From: Pseudomonadota bacterium
GTDB lineage: Bacteria > Chloroflexota > UBA6077 > JAJPHF01
Reading direction: 5' to 3'
Assembly: GCA_021325365.1 (NCBI GenBank)
Contig: JAJPHF010000045.1
Location: forward strand, 1-52,613
Length of the DNA stretch: 52,613 nt
Shown here piece by piece: positions 1 through 7,776 of the stretch. Positions within the stretch are counted from its first letter, which is position 1; the number at the start of each line of letters is the position of its first letter. The translations under genes and the position numbers were made by a program. The notes under the pieces were generated by a model, which saw only the letters and a list, made by a program, of their open reading frames with translations, made no database searches and was not told where the DNA came from.

Positions 1-96
1 CGGCGCGGCTTCGTGTTCCTGCCCGACGCGCGCCGCTGGCTGGCCGCTCAAGTCGATGGCGGCTTGCCGCTGCTCACTCGCTCGTTAGAGCAGTGA
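1..96 (+). CDS. C-terminal end of an unidentified protein (5' truncated)
   Basis: An open frame runs from the first base of the window to a TGA at 94-96, giving the last 31 residues of a protein. It contains GFVFLPDARRWLAAQ and ends in LLTRSLEQ. Codon use (G/C in third positions) matches the neighbouring genes. The fragment is too short to assign a family. It is followed by about 170 bases of non-coding DNA before the aminotransferase, so it probably ends a separate transcription unit. Confidence 0.55.
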   Translation, partial: RRGFVFLPDARRWLAAQVDGGLPLLTRSLEQ

Positions 97-147
97 ATAG
101 CCCTAGGGTCCGCGGACCGGCGCTTGCCCCACCCATGAAAAGTCTGC

Positions 148-159
148 GATTATACTACG
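148..159 (+). promoter_or_regulatory. -10-like element GATTATACTACG upstream of the serine genes
   Basis: TATACT at 151-156 lies in the non-coding gap before the aminotransferase. The nearest -35-like sequence, TTGCCC at 124-129, is 21 bases away, longer than usual, so the -35 is uncertain. The same 12-base string recurs at 47373-47384 in another promoter region. Its reverse complement contains TATAAT, so it could also act on the other strand. Confidence 0.35.
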
Positions 160-265
160 TTGGGCGATACACCAGGGCGAATACTGCCGGCCGGCGGCCT
201 GACCTCTCGGCGTGCCGCCGGCGGGTACGCGGCGCGACCAGCGAGGCGCGCAGCAGGAGGCATAC

Positions 266-1357
266 GTGAACTTGCGGACCCCGGGGCCTACGCCGATGCC
301 CGAACGCGTGGCGGCCGCGCTCTCCCAGCCGATGATCAACCACCGCGGCCCGGAGTTCGCCGACCTGCTGCAAGAGGTTACCGCCAACTTGCAGGCCGCC
401 TTCCAGACCACCAATGACCTGTTCCTGCTTACGTCGTCGGGCACTGGCGGCCTGGAGGCTGCCGTCGTCAACACTTTCTCGCCGGGCGACCGGCTGCTAG
501 CGGTCGTCATCGGCAACTTCGGCGAGCGCTTCGCCACCATTGCCCAGCGCTTCGGCTGCGACGTGCAAACGCTGGTCTTCAAGTCCGGCGAGGCGGCCGA
601 TCCGGCGGCCGTAGCGGCGCGGCTGGCCGCCGATCCCGCGATCAAGGGCGTGCTGATCACGCACAACGAGACCTCCACCGGCGTGACGAACGACCTGGAG
701 GCGCTAGCCGCCGTCGTCCGGCAGGCCGGTCCGCTCCTGCTCGTGGACGGCGTCTCGTCCGTGGGCTCGATCGAGATCAAGACCGACGCCTGGGGCATCG
801 ACGTGCTGGTGAGCGCCTCCCAGAAGGGCTGGATGGTGCCGCCCGGCATCGCGATGATCTCGGTTAGCCCGCGCGCCTGGGAGGCGAACGCCGCGGCCCG
901 GCTGCCGCGGTATTACTGGGACCTGGCGTTGGCAAAGAAGGAAGCCGCCCGCGGCCAGACGCCCTGGACGCCCGGCATCACCATCGTCTACGGCCTGCGT
1001 GAGGGCCTGCGGCTGATGCGGGCCGAGGGCTTCGACGCGGTGTATGCGAAGCACCGGCGAATCGGCGCCTACACCCGCGCCGCCATCAAGGACCTTGGGC
1101 TGCGGCTCGTGCCCGTCGACGAGCGTCGGGCCTCCGACACCGTCACGGCCTTCTACCTGCCGGAGGGCACCGAAGAGAAGGTGTTCCTGGAGCAGCTGCG
1201 CGCGCGGTACGGCGTCGTGCTGGCCGGCGGCCAAGGCGAGCTGGTCGGCAAGATCGCGCGGATCGGCCATATGGGCATGGTCGACGAGGCCGACATCGAC
1301 GACGTGATCAAGGCAATCAGGCAGACGCTGGCCGCGCCTGCCACGGCGGCCTCATGA
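266..1357 (+). CDS. Class V aminotransferase (alanine-glyoxylate / serine-pyruvate / phosphoserine type)
   Basis: This is a PLP-dependent fold-type I class V aminotransferase of 363 aa. Family members move amino groups between serine, alanine or phosphoserine and glyoxylate, pyruvate or 3-phosphohydroxypyruvate. The N-terminal LRTPGPTPMPE, the SSGTGGLEAAV cofactor loop and the PLP lysine in SASQKGW (about K187) are visible. The GTG start at 266 is chosen because AGGAGG lies 5 bases upstream and the protein then begins right at the family's conserved TPGPTP; an ATG 18 codons upstream would add an unconserved Arg/Ala-rich leader. The stop overlaps the serA start (ATGA). This coupling suggests it supplies the transamination step after SerA, in place of a classical SerC. 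Substrate choice cannot be read from the sequence. Confidence 0.9.
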   Translation: MNLRTPGPTPMPERVAAALSQPMINHRGPEFADLLQEVTANLQAAFQTTNDLFLLTSSGTGGLEAAVVNTFSPGDRLLAVVIGNFGERFATIAQRFGCDVQTLVFKSGEAADPAAVAARLAADPAIKGVLITHNETSTGVTNDLEALAAVVRQAGPLLLVDGVSSVGSIEIKTDAWGIDVLVSASQKGWMVPPGIAMISVSPRAWEANAAARLPRYYWDLALAKKEAARGQTPWTPGITIVYGLREGLRLMRAEGFDAVYAKHRRIGAYTRAAIKDLGLRLVPVDERRASDTVTAFYLPEGTEEKVFLEQLRARYGVVLAGGQGELVGKIARIGHMGMVDEADIDDVIKAIRQTLAAPATAAS

Positions 1358-2961
1358 CCGCGCCCCAGTCGCAGCCCGGCGCGCGCCGCATCCTCGTCAC
1401 CGATCCTATTGCCCCGGATGGCGTCGCCTATCTGCGCCAGCACGCCACGGTCGACGTCCACACCGGCTTGAGGCCCGACGAGCTGTTAGAGGCCGTGCGC
1501 GGCTACCAGGCGCTGATCGTCCGCAGCGAGACGAAGGTCACGCGCCCGGTGATCGACGCCGGCACCGACCTCCGCGTCATCGGCCGCGCCGGCGTCGGCG
1601 TCGACAATATCGACGTCGATGCGGCGACCGCGCGCGGCGTCGTCGTGGTGAATGCCCCGGCCGGGAACACGGTCGCCGTCGCCGAGCACACGATTGGGCT
1701 GCTGCTCGCGGTGGCCCGGCGAATCCCGCAGGCGAGCGCGGCCCTCCGGGCCGGCCAGTGGCAGCGGTCCCGTTACATGGGCCAGGAGGTCCGCAACAAG
1801 ACCCTCGGCATCGTGGGGCTTGGGCGCATCGGCCGCGAGGTCGCCCGCCGCGCCCAGGGCCTCGAAATGCGGGTGGTCGCCTTCGACCCATACGTGAGCG
1901 CCGAGCACGCGCGGCGCCTGGGCGTCGAGATGGCGGACCTGCCCAGCCTCCTGCGCACCGCCGACTTCGTTACGATCCATACGCCCGCCACGGCGCAGAC
2001 GCAGGGGCTCATCGGCGCGGCCGAGCTGGCGCTGCTCAAGCGTACCGCCTACGTCATCAATTGCGCCCGCGGCGGCATCGTCGACGAGGCCGCCCTCCAG
2101 CACGCGCTCGAGACCGGCCAGATCGCCGGCGCGGCGCTCGACGTGTTCGCCAAGGAGCCGCCCGGCGACATGCCCCTGCTCCGGGCCGAGAATCTCGTCG
2201 CCACCCCGCACCTGGCGGCCTCCACCGAGGAGGCCCAAGTCCAGGTCGCGATCGAGGTGGCCGAGCAGGTGGTGGCGGCCCTGGATGGCCGGCCGACGCT
2301 CTATGCGGTCAACGCGCCGATCGTGGTGCCCGAGGCGATGGCGGTTCTGGAGCCGTACTTCCGCCTGTGCGAGACGCTCGGCCAGCTCGCGACGCAGCTG
2401 GCAGCCGAGGGCCAGATCGAGGCCGTGGAGATTACGTACAGCGGCGACATGACCGAGCACGACACCACCGCCCTCACGGCCACGGTGATTCGCGGCCTCC
2501 TCGCCCCGATCTCCGAGGAGACGGTCAATCTGGTGAACGCGCCCGTGATCGCCCGCCAGCGCGGCTGGCGCGTATCCGAGCGCAAGGTCAGCGGCCCCGA
2601 GGAGTACACGAATCTCGTCACCGTCGCGCTCCACTCGGACCGCGGCGAGCGCGGGGTCGGCGGCACGGTTGTCAACGGCGAGCCACACGTCGTACGCATC
2701 GACGGCTATACCGTCGACCTGGCTCCGCGTGGCGATTACGTGCTGCTCTCGCGTCACGTCGACCGGCCGGGCATCGTCGGCACCGTCGGCACGCTGCTCG
2801 GCGAAGCCGACGTGAACATCTCCTCGATGCAGCTGGGCCGTCAGCGCCCGCGCGGCGAGGCGTTGATGGCGCTGACCGTGGACGAGCCCATCCCGCCCGA
2901 CGTGCTGGAGCGGATTCGCGCCGTCACGGGCGTGGCCCAGATCCGCGTCGTGCGGCTCTAG
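1354..2961 (+). CDS. serA: D-3-phosphoglycerate dehydrogenase
   Basis: Cytosolic NAD-dependent oxidation of 3-phosphoglycerate to 3-phosphohydroxypyruvate, the first step of serine synthesis. At 535 aa it is the long SerA type. The N-terminal substrate domain precedes the Rossmann motif GLGRIG at residues 154-159. Catalytic residues lie in CARGGIVDE (Arg) and ATPHLAAS (His286). An intervening ASB-type domain is followed by a C-terminal ACT domain from about residue 461 (YVLLSRHVDRPGIVG), the usual site of serine feedback in this family. Its ATG overlaps the aminotransferase stop by four bases, so the two are very probably translationally coupled. Nothing is truncated. Confidence 0.97.
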   Translation: MTAPQSQPGARRILVTDPIAPDGVAYLRQHATVDVHTGLRPDELLEAVRGYQALIVRSETKVTRPVIDAGTDLRVIGRAGVGVDNIDVDAATARGVVVVNAPAGNTVAVAEHTIGLLLAVARRIPQASAALRAGQWQRSRYMGQEVRNKTLGIVGLGRIGREVARRAQGLEMRVVAFDPYVSAEHARRLGVEMADLPSLLRTADFVTIHTPATAQTQGLIGAAELALLKRTAYVINCARGGIVDEAALQHALETGQIAGAALDVFAKEPPGDMPLLRAENLVATPHLAASTEEAQVQVAIEVAEQVVAALDGRPTLYAVNAPIVVPEAMAVLEPYFRLCETLGQLATQLAAEGQIEAVEITYSGDMTEHDTTALTATVIRGLLAPISEETVNLVNAPVIARQRGWRVSERKVSGPEEYTNLVTVALHSDRGERGVGGTVVNGEPHVVRIDGYTVDLAPRGDYVLLSRHVDRPGIVGTVGTLLGEADVNISSMQLGRQRPRGEALMALTVDEPIPPDVLERIRAVTGVAQIRVVRL

Positions 2962-3011
2962 CGTAGGTGGTCGCCCGCCGCGCAATCTAGGACGAGGCGC
3001 CTTTGGCGAGC

Positions 3012-3602
3012 ATGTGGGGCTGGTATCAGGGCCTGCCGCCGCGCGAGCGCGGCATTGCGGCCGCCTTCTTCACCATCATCCTCGGCACCCTGCCCTGCTA
3101 CGGGCTGGGCCTGCTGCTCATGATCACGACGCGCGGCGCCATCGGCGGTGCGGAGCCGCTGCCGACAGCGACCGTGGCGGCGGTCGCCACGGTCGCGCCG
3201 CCGCCGACCTCCACCCGAGCGCCCGCGCCGAGCGCCACCGCCATCGAGGCCTCGCCAAGCCCGACAAGCACTGCTACCGAAACGCGGCTCCCCACGGAGA
3301 CGCCCGTGCCCGTTACCCCCTCGCCGAGCGCCACCGTCACTGCCCGCCCAGCAACGCCAACGACGCCCGCCACGCTCTCGGCGACGCTCCCGCCAACCCT
3401 CGCGCCGCCCACGTCGCGCCCCACCACCCTGGCGCGGCCCAGCGCCACCCCGCGCCCCGGCGCCAGGTCCACGCCCGAGTCCCGCTCGACCCCGGCGCCG
3501 GCCCCCAGTCCCCTACCGCGCACGCGCCTCCCGGCCACCACCGCGCCCACTCCGCGCCCCGGCGTCGACACCGCCCCCGCCTTCGGCTCCCCGGCGCGCT
3601 GA
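3012..3602 (+). CDS. Membrane-anchored Thr/Pro/Ala-rich stalk protein, no recognisable domain
   Basis: A 196-aa product with a short N-terminus (MWGWYQGLPPRERG), one hydrophobic helix at about residues 13-37 (AAAFFTIILGTLPCYGLGLL) and then a tail made almost only of Thr, Pro, Ala, Ser and Arg. The tail has the look of an extracytoplasmic, possibly glycosylated stalk, but no folded domain follows it. A TTG start at 3003, three codons earlier, is as likely because GAGG lies just ahead of it. The gene follows serA by about 50 bases. A long reverse-strand open frame over this region is a composition artefact. Function unknown. Confidence 0.6.
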   Translation: MWGWYQGLPPRERGIAAAFFTIILGTLPCYGLGLLLMITTRGAIGGAEPLPTATVAAVATVAPPPTSTRAPAPSATAIEASPSPTSTATETRLPTETPVPVTPSPSATVTARPATPTTPATLSATLPPTLAPPTSRPTTLARPSATPRPGARSTPESRSTPAPAPSPLPRTRLPATTAPTPRPGVDTAPAFGSPAR

Positions 3603-3699
3603 GCGGCGCCAGCCCGCCCCGCGTGGCGCGCTCCGCGCGCTGGCGTGAATCTTGCTCAGCAGCGCGCCGACGCTTGCACATCGCGTAACCGAGTTAGCT

Positions 3700-3705
3700 T
3701 ATACT
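3700..3705 (+). promoter_or_regulatory. -10-like TATACT upstream of the 3771 gene
   Basis: TATACT lies about 65 bases before the start of the membrane-anchored repeat protein. TTGCAC at 3674-3679 is a reasonable -35, but the spacer would be 20 bases, so only the -10 is supported. Confidence 0.35.
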
Positions 3706-3770
3706 TGCCAGCGGCGGCTGCTTGGCTCAGCGCCGCGAGCGCTCCCGCACTCGCGGCGGTGGGAGGACTG

Positions 3771-4664
3771 ATGGCTCCGCTTTCCGATCCCCGGCGCGTG
3801 GGACACTCGGCACCGTATCAGCGCGACACGTCGTCGGCCACGCTGTTCGCCTTGCTGGTCGTCATCGCCGTCCCGGCCCTCGTCGTTGCGCTCGCCGCGG
3901 GCTGGCGCCCCCTGAGCGGCAGCGAAACGGACGCGCTGCTCGGCTGGGTCGGTCGGCTCACCGGCCGCGCCGCGCCCACCGCCGCGGTGGCCGCGCCCAG
4001 CGATTGGGCGATTCCTAATGGCTGGTTCTACACCGAGGTCCCCGGCGACGCCACCGGCCCTGACGCTCGCGGCTTCGCGGTCAGTGACGCCAATGGTATG
4101 CGCTTCTGGAGTGAGTATCAGCGGCTCGGCGGCCCCACGTACATGGGCTATCCGCTGTCGCGCCGCTTCGACGTGGACGGCGGCACCGCCCAGGTGTTCC
4201 AGCGCGCGGTCCTGCGCTACGATACCGCCGCCGACCGCGTGGTCGTCACGCGGCTACTCGACCGCCTGAGCCGCGAGGGGCAGGATGCCGAGCTGCAGGA
4301 GCGCTGGAGCATACCCCCGCTCGACGTACCTGCACCCCCCGACGTGACGGCCGAGGTCCTCGACGACCGACTGAAACTGCTCCTCTCCGACTACCCGGCC
4401 ATCCGGACATACTTCGCCGACGCCCCGGATGCCCCCGCGCTCTTCGGCGCGCCCACCTCCGCCGTGCAGGAAACGCGCGACTTCTACGTGATCCGCTTCC
4501 AGAACGGCGCGCTACAGCAGTGGAAGCACGACGTACCCTGGGCTAACGCCGGCGATGTCACCGCCGTGAACGTCGGCCAGATCGCGGCGGCGCTCGGGCT
4601 CTTCCCGGCGGAAGCCTTGCAGCCGCTGCCTGCCGCCACCGCGGGCACCCTGGCGCTCAAGTAG
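3771..4664 (+). CDS. Membrane-anchored extracytoplasmic protein with GG-x-GYP / FQRAVL-type repeat
   Basis: A 297-aa product. An N-terminal TM helix at about residues 25-45 (LFALLVVIAVPALVVALAAGW) is followed by an outside-facing region. That region contains FWSEYQRLGGPTYMGYPLSRRF and then VFQRAVLRYD, the signature of a repeat I associate with many secreted Chloroflexota proteins (a relative of LGFP-type repeats). The second half has a looser copy (FYVIRFQNGALQQW). ATG 3771 is preferred over upstream in-frame starts because GGGAGG lies four bases ahead and the anchor then falls at the N-terminus. Role unknown; surface or cell-wall binding is a guess. Confidence 0.75.
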   Translation: MAPLSDPRRVGHSAPYQRDTSSATLFALLVVIAVPALVVALAAGWRPLSGSETDALLGWVGRLTGRAAPTAAVAAPSDWAIPNGWFYTEVPGDATGPDARGFAVSDANGMRFWSEYQRLGGPTYMGYPLSRRFDVDGGTAQVFQRAVLRYDTAADRVVVTRLLDRLSREGQDAELQERWSIPPLDVPAPPDVTAEVLDDRLKLLLSDYPAIRTYFADAPDAPALFGAPTSAVQETRDFYVIRFQNGALQQWKHDVPWANAGDVTAVNVGQIAAALGLFPAEALQPLPAATAGTLALK

Positions 4665-4730
4665 CCCCGCACCCTGCCGCGCGATGCCCCGCCCGCGCAA
4701 TCGCCGCAAGCCCGCCACCTCGTGCCCTGC

Positions 4731-4736
4731 TATGAT
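4731..4736 (+). promoter_or_regulatory. Possible -10 TATGAT for the exporter/dcd pair
   Basis: TATGAT occurs 34 bases before the chosen ATG of the AI-2E family gene, in the short gap after the previous stop. No convincing -35 is seen 16-18 bases upstream. Confidence 0.3.
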
Positions 4737-4769
4737 TCGAACAGGATTCGAGCGCGCCTAAGAGGCTGC

Positions 4770-5969
4770 ATGCCACACATCCGCTGGAACCGCGTCCTGA
4801 TCGTTCAGCTAGCGATCCTGGCGGGCGTCGCGCTCGTCGTCATCGCCTGGACGATCGTCCACGCTGTCGCGCACACGCTGCTGTTGTTCGGCATCGCCGC
4901 TGTCCTGGCGTTCGCGCTCGCGCCCCTGGTCACGCGCGGCGAGGAGCGCGGGCTGCCCCGCCTGGCTGCCGTGGGCCTCGTCTATCTGAGCCTGGCGGTG
5001 CTGCTCGCCCTGAGCGGTGCCCTCCTGGCGCGGCCCTTCGCCATCCAGGCGACGCTGCTCCTCGACAACCTGCCGGCGTACCTTACAGGGCTCCAGGATA
5101 CCATCAGCGGGCTGGATCGTTGGCTCGCCGGCTTCGGTCTCGGGGGCGGTATCGCCTCGCTCCAGAGCGAGGCCAGCCGCCAGGCGACCGGCGCCAGCAC
5201 CGCCTTCGTCGGCGACCTGCTCCGCTTCCTCACGCAGGTCGCCAGCAGCGCGCTCGACACCATCCTGGTGCTGGTCATCTCGTTCTATCTGCTGCTCGAT
5301 GGCCCCCGCCTGCGGCTGGCCGCTCTGCGCGTCGTCCCACCCGACCACCGCGGCAAGCTGCTGTTCGTCGAGGAGAGCCTGGGGCGTGTGCTGGGCGGCT
5401 ACCTGCGGGGACAGCTCCTCATGGCGCTCACGGTTGCAGTCGTCGTCGGCGTCGTGATGCAGGTGCTCGGCATGCCCTACGCTCTCGTGCTCGGGGTGCT
5501 CGCCGGCGTTTTCGAGCTGGTGCCCATGCTTGGGCCGATCCTCAGCGCGCTGCCAGCCCTCGCCGTCGCGGTCTTCCAGCCGTTCCCGACCGTGCTCTGG
5601 GTGCTCATCGCCTTCATCGCCATCCAGCAGTTCGAGAGCAACGTCCTCGCCCCGCGCATCACGGCCCACGCGGTCGGCCTGCACCCGCTCGGCGCGATCT
5701 TCGCGCTGCTGGCTGGCTTCGAGATCGGCGGGCCGCTCGGGGCCGTCTTCGCGGTGCCCGTGGCCGGCTTTCTCTGGGTGCTGATCACGACGGTCTATCG
5801 CCGCACCGTCGGCGAGCCGGAGCCGGCGCCCCGCGCCGGCTGGCGGCTGCCGCGGCGGGGTCGCTCGCCCGACGCCGACCCTGCGGCCGCCACGTCGACA
5901 GGGAAGGAGCGCGCGATGCCGGGTCCACCGCGGCCCAGCCATGGCCCTGACTTGACAGCCGGAGAGTAG
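4770..5969 (+). CDS. AI-2E family transporter (PerM/YdiK-like membrane protein)
   Basis: A polytopic inner-membrane protein of 399 aa. Hydrophobic segments lie near the N-terminus (VLIVQLAILAGVALVVIAW and the following IAAVLAFALAPLV). A long amphipathic central region follows, then the C-terminal helix cluster with the conserved FELVPMLGPILSALPA and the late FESNVLAPRITAHAVGLHP motif. Known family members export AI-2, ions or other small solutes; the substrate here cannot be told. ATG 4770 is chosen because AGAGG sits 4 bases upstream; GTG 4722 would add 16 unconserved residues. The last ~50 residues are a hydrophilic Arg/Pro-rich tail. The dcd start is 2 bases after the stop, so the two are co-transcribed. 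Confidence 0.9.
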   Translation: MPHIRWNRVLIVQLAILAGVALVVIAWTIVHAVAHTLLLFGIAAVLAFALAPLVTRGEERGLPRLAAVGLVYLSLAVLLALSGALLARPFAIQATLLLDNLPAYLTGLQDTISGLDRWLAGFGLGGGIASLQSEASRQATGASTAFVGDLLRFLTQVASSALDTILVLVISFYLLLDGPRLRLAALRVVPPDHRGKLLFVEESLGRVLGGYLRGQLLMALTVAVVVGVVMQVLGMPYALVLGVLAGVFELVPMLGPILSALPALAVAVFQPFPTVLWVLIAFIAIQQFESNVLAPRITAHAVGLHPLGAIFALLAGFEIGGPLGAVFAVPVAGFLWVLITTVYRRTVGEPEPAPRAGWRLPRRGRSPDADPAAATSTGKERAMPGPPRPSHGPDLTAGE

Positions 5970-5971
5970 TA

Positions 5972-6484
5972 ATGGGAATTCTCACCCGCGACGCCATTCT
6001 GGCCCGCGTTGCCGATGGCTCCTTGCGCATCGACCCCTTCGACCCCAGCATGGTCGGGCCGGCCTCCGTCGACCTCCATCTCGACCGCCAGTTCCGTGTC
6101 TTCAAGAAGGTCCACGATGTCTTCCACGTCACCGAGGATCTGGAGCACGCCGATGTCACCGAGCTACTGGAGGTCGAGGACCACTTCGTGCTGATGCCCG
6201 GGGAGGCCGCGCTCGGCATCACACGCGAGCGCCTGACGCTCCCCGACGACCTGTGCGGCTGGCTGGAAGGGCGCAGTCGTTTCGCCCGCGTCGGGCTGAT
6301 GATCCACATCACCGCGAGCTTCATGCAGCCGGGGATCGACAATCGCCAGGTGCTGGAGATGTACAACGCCGGCCCGATCCCCCTCGCCATCCACCCCGGC
6401 ATCGCCGTCTGCCAGTTCATCTTCGCCCGCTGCGTCGGCCACGCGCACTACGCGGGGCGCTTCAACCGCCAGCTGTCCCTCTAG
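5972..6484 (+). CDS. dcd: dCTP deaminase (dUMP-forming or dUTP-forming)
   Basis: A 170-aa trimeric cytosolic enzyme that deaminates dCTP towards the dTMP precursor pool. The core motif GRSRFARVGLMIHITAS carries the conserved Arg/Ser triphosphate-binding residues, followed by QPGIDNRQVLEMYNAGP with the catalytic Glu of the family, and the C-terminal FIFARC...GRFNRQ. Length is typical (about 170-190). It starts 2 bases after the exporter stop. Whether it also hydrolyses dUTP (bifunctional type) cannot be decided by eye. Its TAG stop lies inside CTAG at 6481-6484, which on the other strand holds the stop of mocA. Confidence 0.92.
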   Translation: MGILTRDAILARVADGSLRIDPFDPSMVGPASVDLHLDRQFRVFKKVHDVFHVTEDLEHADVTELLEVEDHFVLMPGEAALGITRERLTLPDDLCGWLEGRSRFARVGLMIHITASFMQPGIDNRQVLEMYNAGPIPLAIHPGIAVCQFIFARCVGHAHYAGRFNRQLSL

Positions 6485-7134
6485 CCCCCGCCCGCCGGGG
6501 GCGCACCCATCCCGCTCTCGGGCCGCAGCACCCACTCCGCGTACAGCTCCGGCGTGTCGATGTCGGCCAGCACCCCCGGCGCTGGCGCCGGCACTTCCAG
6601 CACCTCCGCGGCGTGCGCGCGCACGACCGCCCGCGCCCCCTCCTCTAGCGGCGCGGCCAGCAGCTCCGGAATCAGCGAGGCGGCGAACAGCACGGGGTGG
6701 CCACGCCGGCCCTCGTGGACAGGAACGACGATCGGGCGAGCCGTGGCGGCGTACGCCGCGATGATCGCGTCGACGACCGCCGGCTCGATCAACGGGTGAT
6801 CGACCAGCGCCATGATCACCGCATCCACCTCGGCCGTCGGCAGTGCGCGTAACCCGGCCACCAGCGACGAGAGCTGCCCCAGCTCCCACTGCTCGTTCAG
6901 GACGATGCGCGCTGGGGTTACGTCGACTTCGCGGCGAATGCGCTCCGCATCCGAGCCGAGCACGAGATAGATCGCCGCTACCCGCGACGCCGCCAGCGCC
7001 GCTACGACGTGCTGCACGAACGTGTGCCCCGCGATCGGCAGCAAGGCCTTCGGGAAGCCCATGCGGCGCGATTGCCCAGCGGCCAGCACGATCGCTGCGA
7101 CCCATGGCTCCCTTCTCGGCTCGGCGCTGCTCAT
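6481..7134 (-). CDS. mocA: Molybdenum cofactor cytidylyltransferase-like nucleotidyltransferase
   Basis: A 217-aa MobA/MocA-family NTP transferase. The N-terminal signature IVLAAGQSRRMGFPKALL (residues ~15-32) binds nucleotide. DHPLIEP around residue 110 and RRGHPVLFA are typical of the MocA branch, which makes molybdopterin-cytosine dinucleotide for xanthine-oxidase-family hydroxylases. The ATG at 7134 has GGGAGGGGG just upstream on its strand; the 13 residues before it are not conserved. It is divergent from coxS-coxM, whose products belong to exactly the enzyme family that needs this cofactor. It converges on dcd with a shared CTAG holding both stops. MobA (GTP-using) activity is the alternative. 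Confidence 0.85.
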   Translation of the reverse strand: MSSAEPRREPWVAAIVLAAGQSRRMGFPKALLPIAGHTFVQHVVAALAASRVAAIYLVLGSDAERIRREVDVTPARIVLNEQWELGQLSSLVAGLRALPTAEVDAVIMALVDHPLIEPAVVDAIIAAYAATARPIVVPVHEGRRGHPVLFAASLIPELLAAPLEEGARAVVRAHAAEVLEVPAPAPGVLADIDTPELYAEWVLRPESGMGAPPAGGG

Positions 7135-7167
7135 GCCTGTCCCCCTCCCACGCCGTCCACGGCACGG

Positions 7168-7195
7168 TTGCACCGTTACGTGCAGGCACTATAAC
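7168..7195 (+). promoter_or_regulatory. Sigma-70-type promoter for coxS-coxM
   Basis: TTGCAC (7168-7173), a 16-base spacer and TATAAC (7190-7195) lie in the divergent gap between mocA and coxS. The -35 and -10 each match the consensus well. The reverse strand of the same AT-rich spot reads TATAGT, so mocA may use an overlapping promoter. Confidence 0.6.
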
Positions 7196-7308
7196 ATTGG
7201 CCGAGGCTGTCCCCGGCAGGCCATCGCGGGGGTTCCGTGCCCGCGGCGCGGCCGGTCGCGCCGGCCCCGGCCGCTAACTCGCGCCCAACCCGAAGAGAGG
7301 TGAGGTCC

Positions 7309-7776
7309 ATGGAGCAGACGATCCACTTGCGCGTGAACGGCGAGGACCGCGAGGTAACCGTCCGCCCCCGCCGGCTACTCGTCGACCTCCTGCGTTACGA
7401 CTTGGGGCTGACGGGCACCAAGGAAGGCTGCTCGGTGGGCGTCTGCGGCGCCTGCACGGTGCTCCTCAACGGCAAGAACGTCGCCTCGTGCATCATGCCC
7501 GCGGTCTTCGCGGACGGCGCGGAGATCACCACCATCGAGGGGCTCGCGGAGGACGGCAAGCTGCACCCCCTCCAGCAAGCGTTCATCGACTACGGCGGGT
7601 TCCAGTGCGGCATCTGCACGCCGGGCCAAATCATGGCCGCCAAGGCGCTGCTCGACACGAACCCTCATCCCTCTGAGGACGAGATCAAGGAGTGGATGAT
7701 GGGCAACCTCTGCCGCTGCACGGGCTACTACAAGATTCTCGACTCTATCAAGGCCGCCGCGGGGAGCCAGCCATGA
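7309..7776 (+). CDS. coxS: Molybdenum hydroxylase, [2Fe-2S] small subunit (CoxS/XdhC-type)
   Basis: A 155-aa electron-transfer subunit of xanthine-dehydrogenase/CO-dehydrogenase-family enzymes. The plant-type ferredoxin cluster is held by C41, C46, C49 (EGCSVGVCGACTV) and C61. The second cluster is held by C100, C103 (FQCGICTPGQ) and C135, C137 (NLCRCTGYY). All eight cysteines are present. ATG 7309 is preferred because GAGGTGAGG precedes it and upstream residues are Ala/Pro-rich filler. The stop overlaps the coxM start (ATGA). The family normally works as S-M-L heterotrimers; no large subunit gene is in the window. Substrate unknown: CO, N-heteroaromatics or aldehydes are all possible. Confidence 0.95.
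   Translation: MEQTIHLRVNGEDREVTVRPRRLLVDLLRYDLGLTGTKEGCSVGVCGACTVLLNGKNVASCIMPAVFADGAEITTIEGLAEDGKLHPLQQAFIDYGGFQCGICTPGQIMAAKALLDTNPHPSEDEIKEWMMGNLCRCTGYYKILDSIKAAAGSQP

Noticed and set aside
1486..2985. Long - strand open frame (499 codons) across serA
   Set aside because: It is fully antisense to a well-conserved serA, rich in Arg/Gly/Asp/His with no family motif, and results from high G+C. The same holds for + strand frames over acs (11141-12736) and secA (43347-44738) and the - strand frame over 21375-22622.
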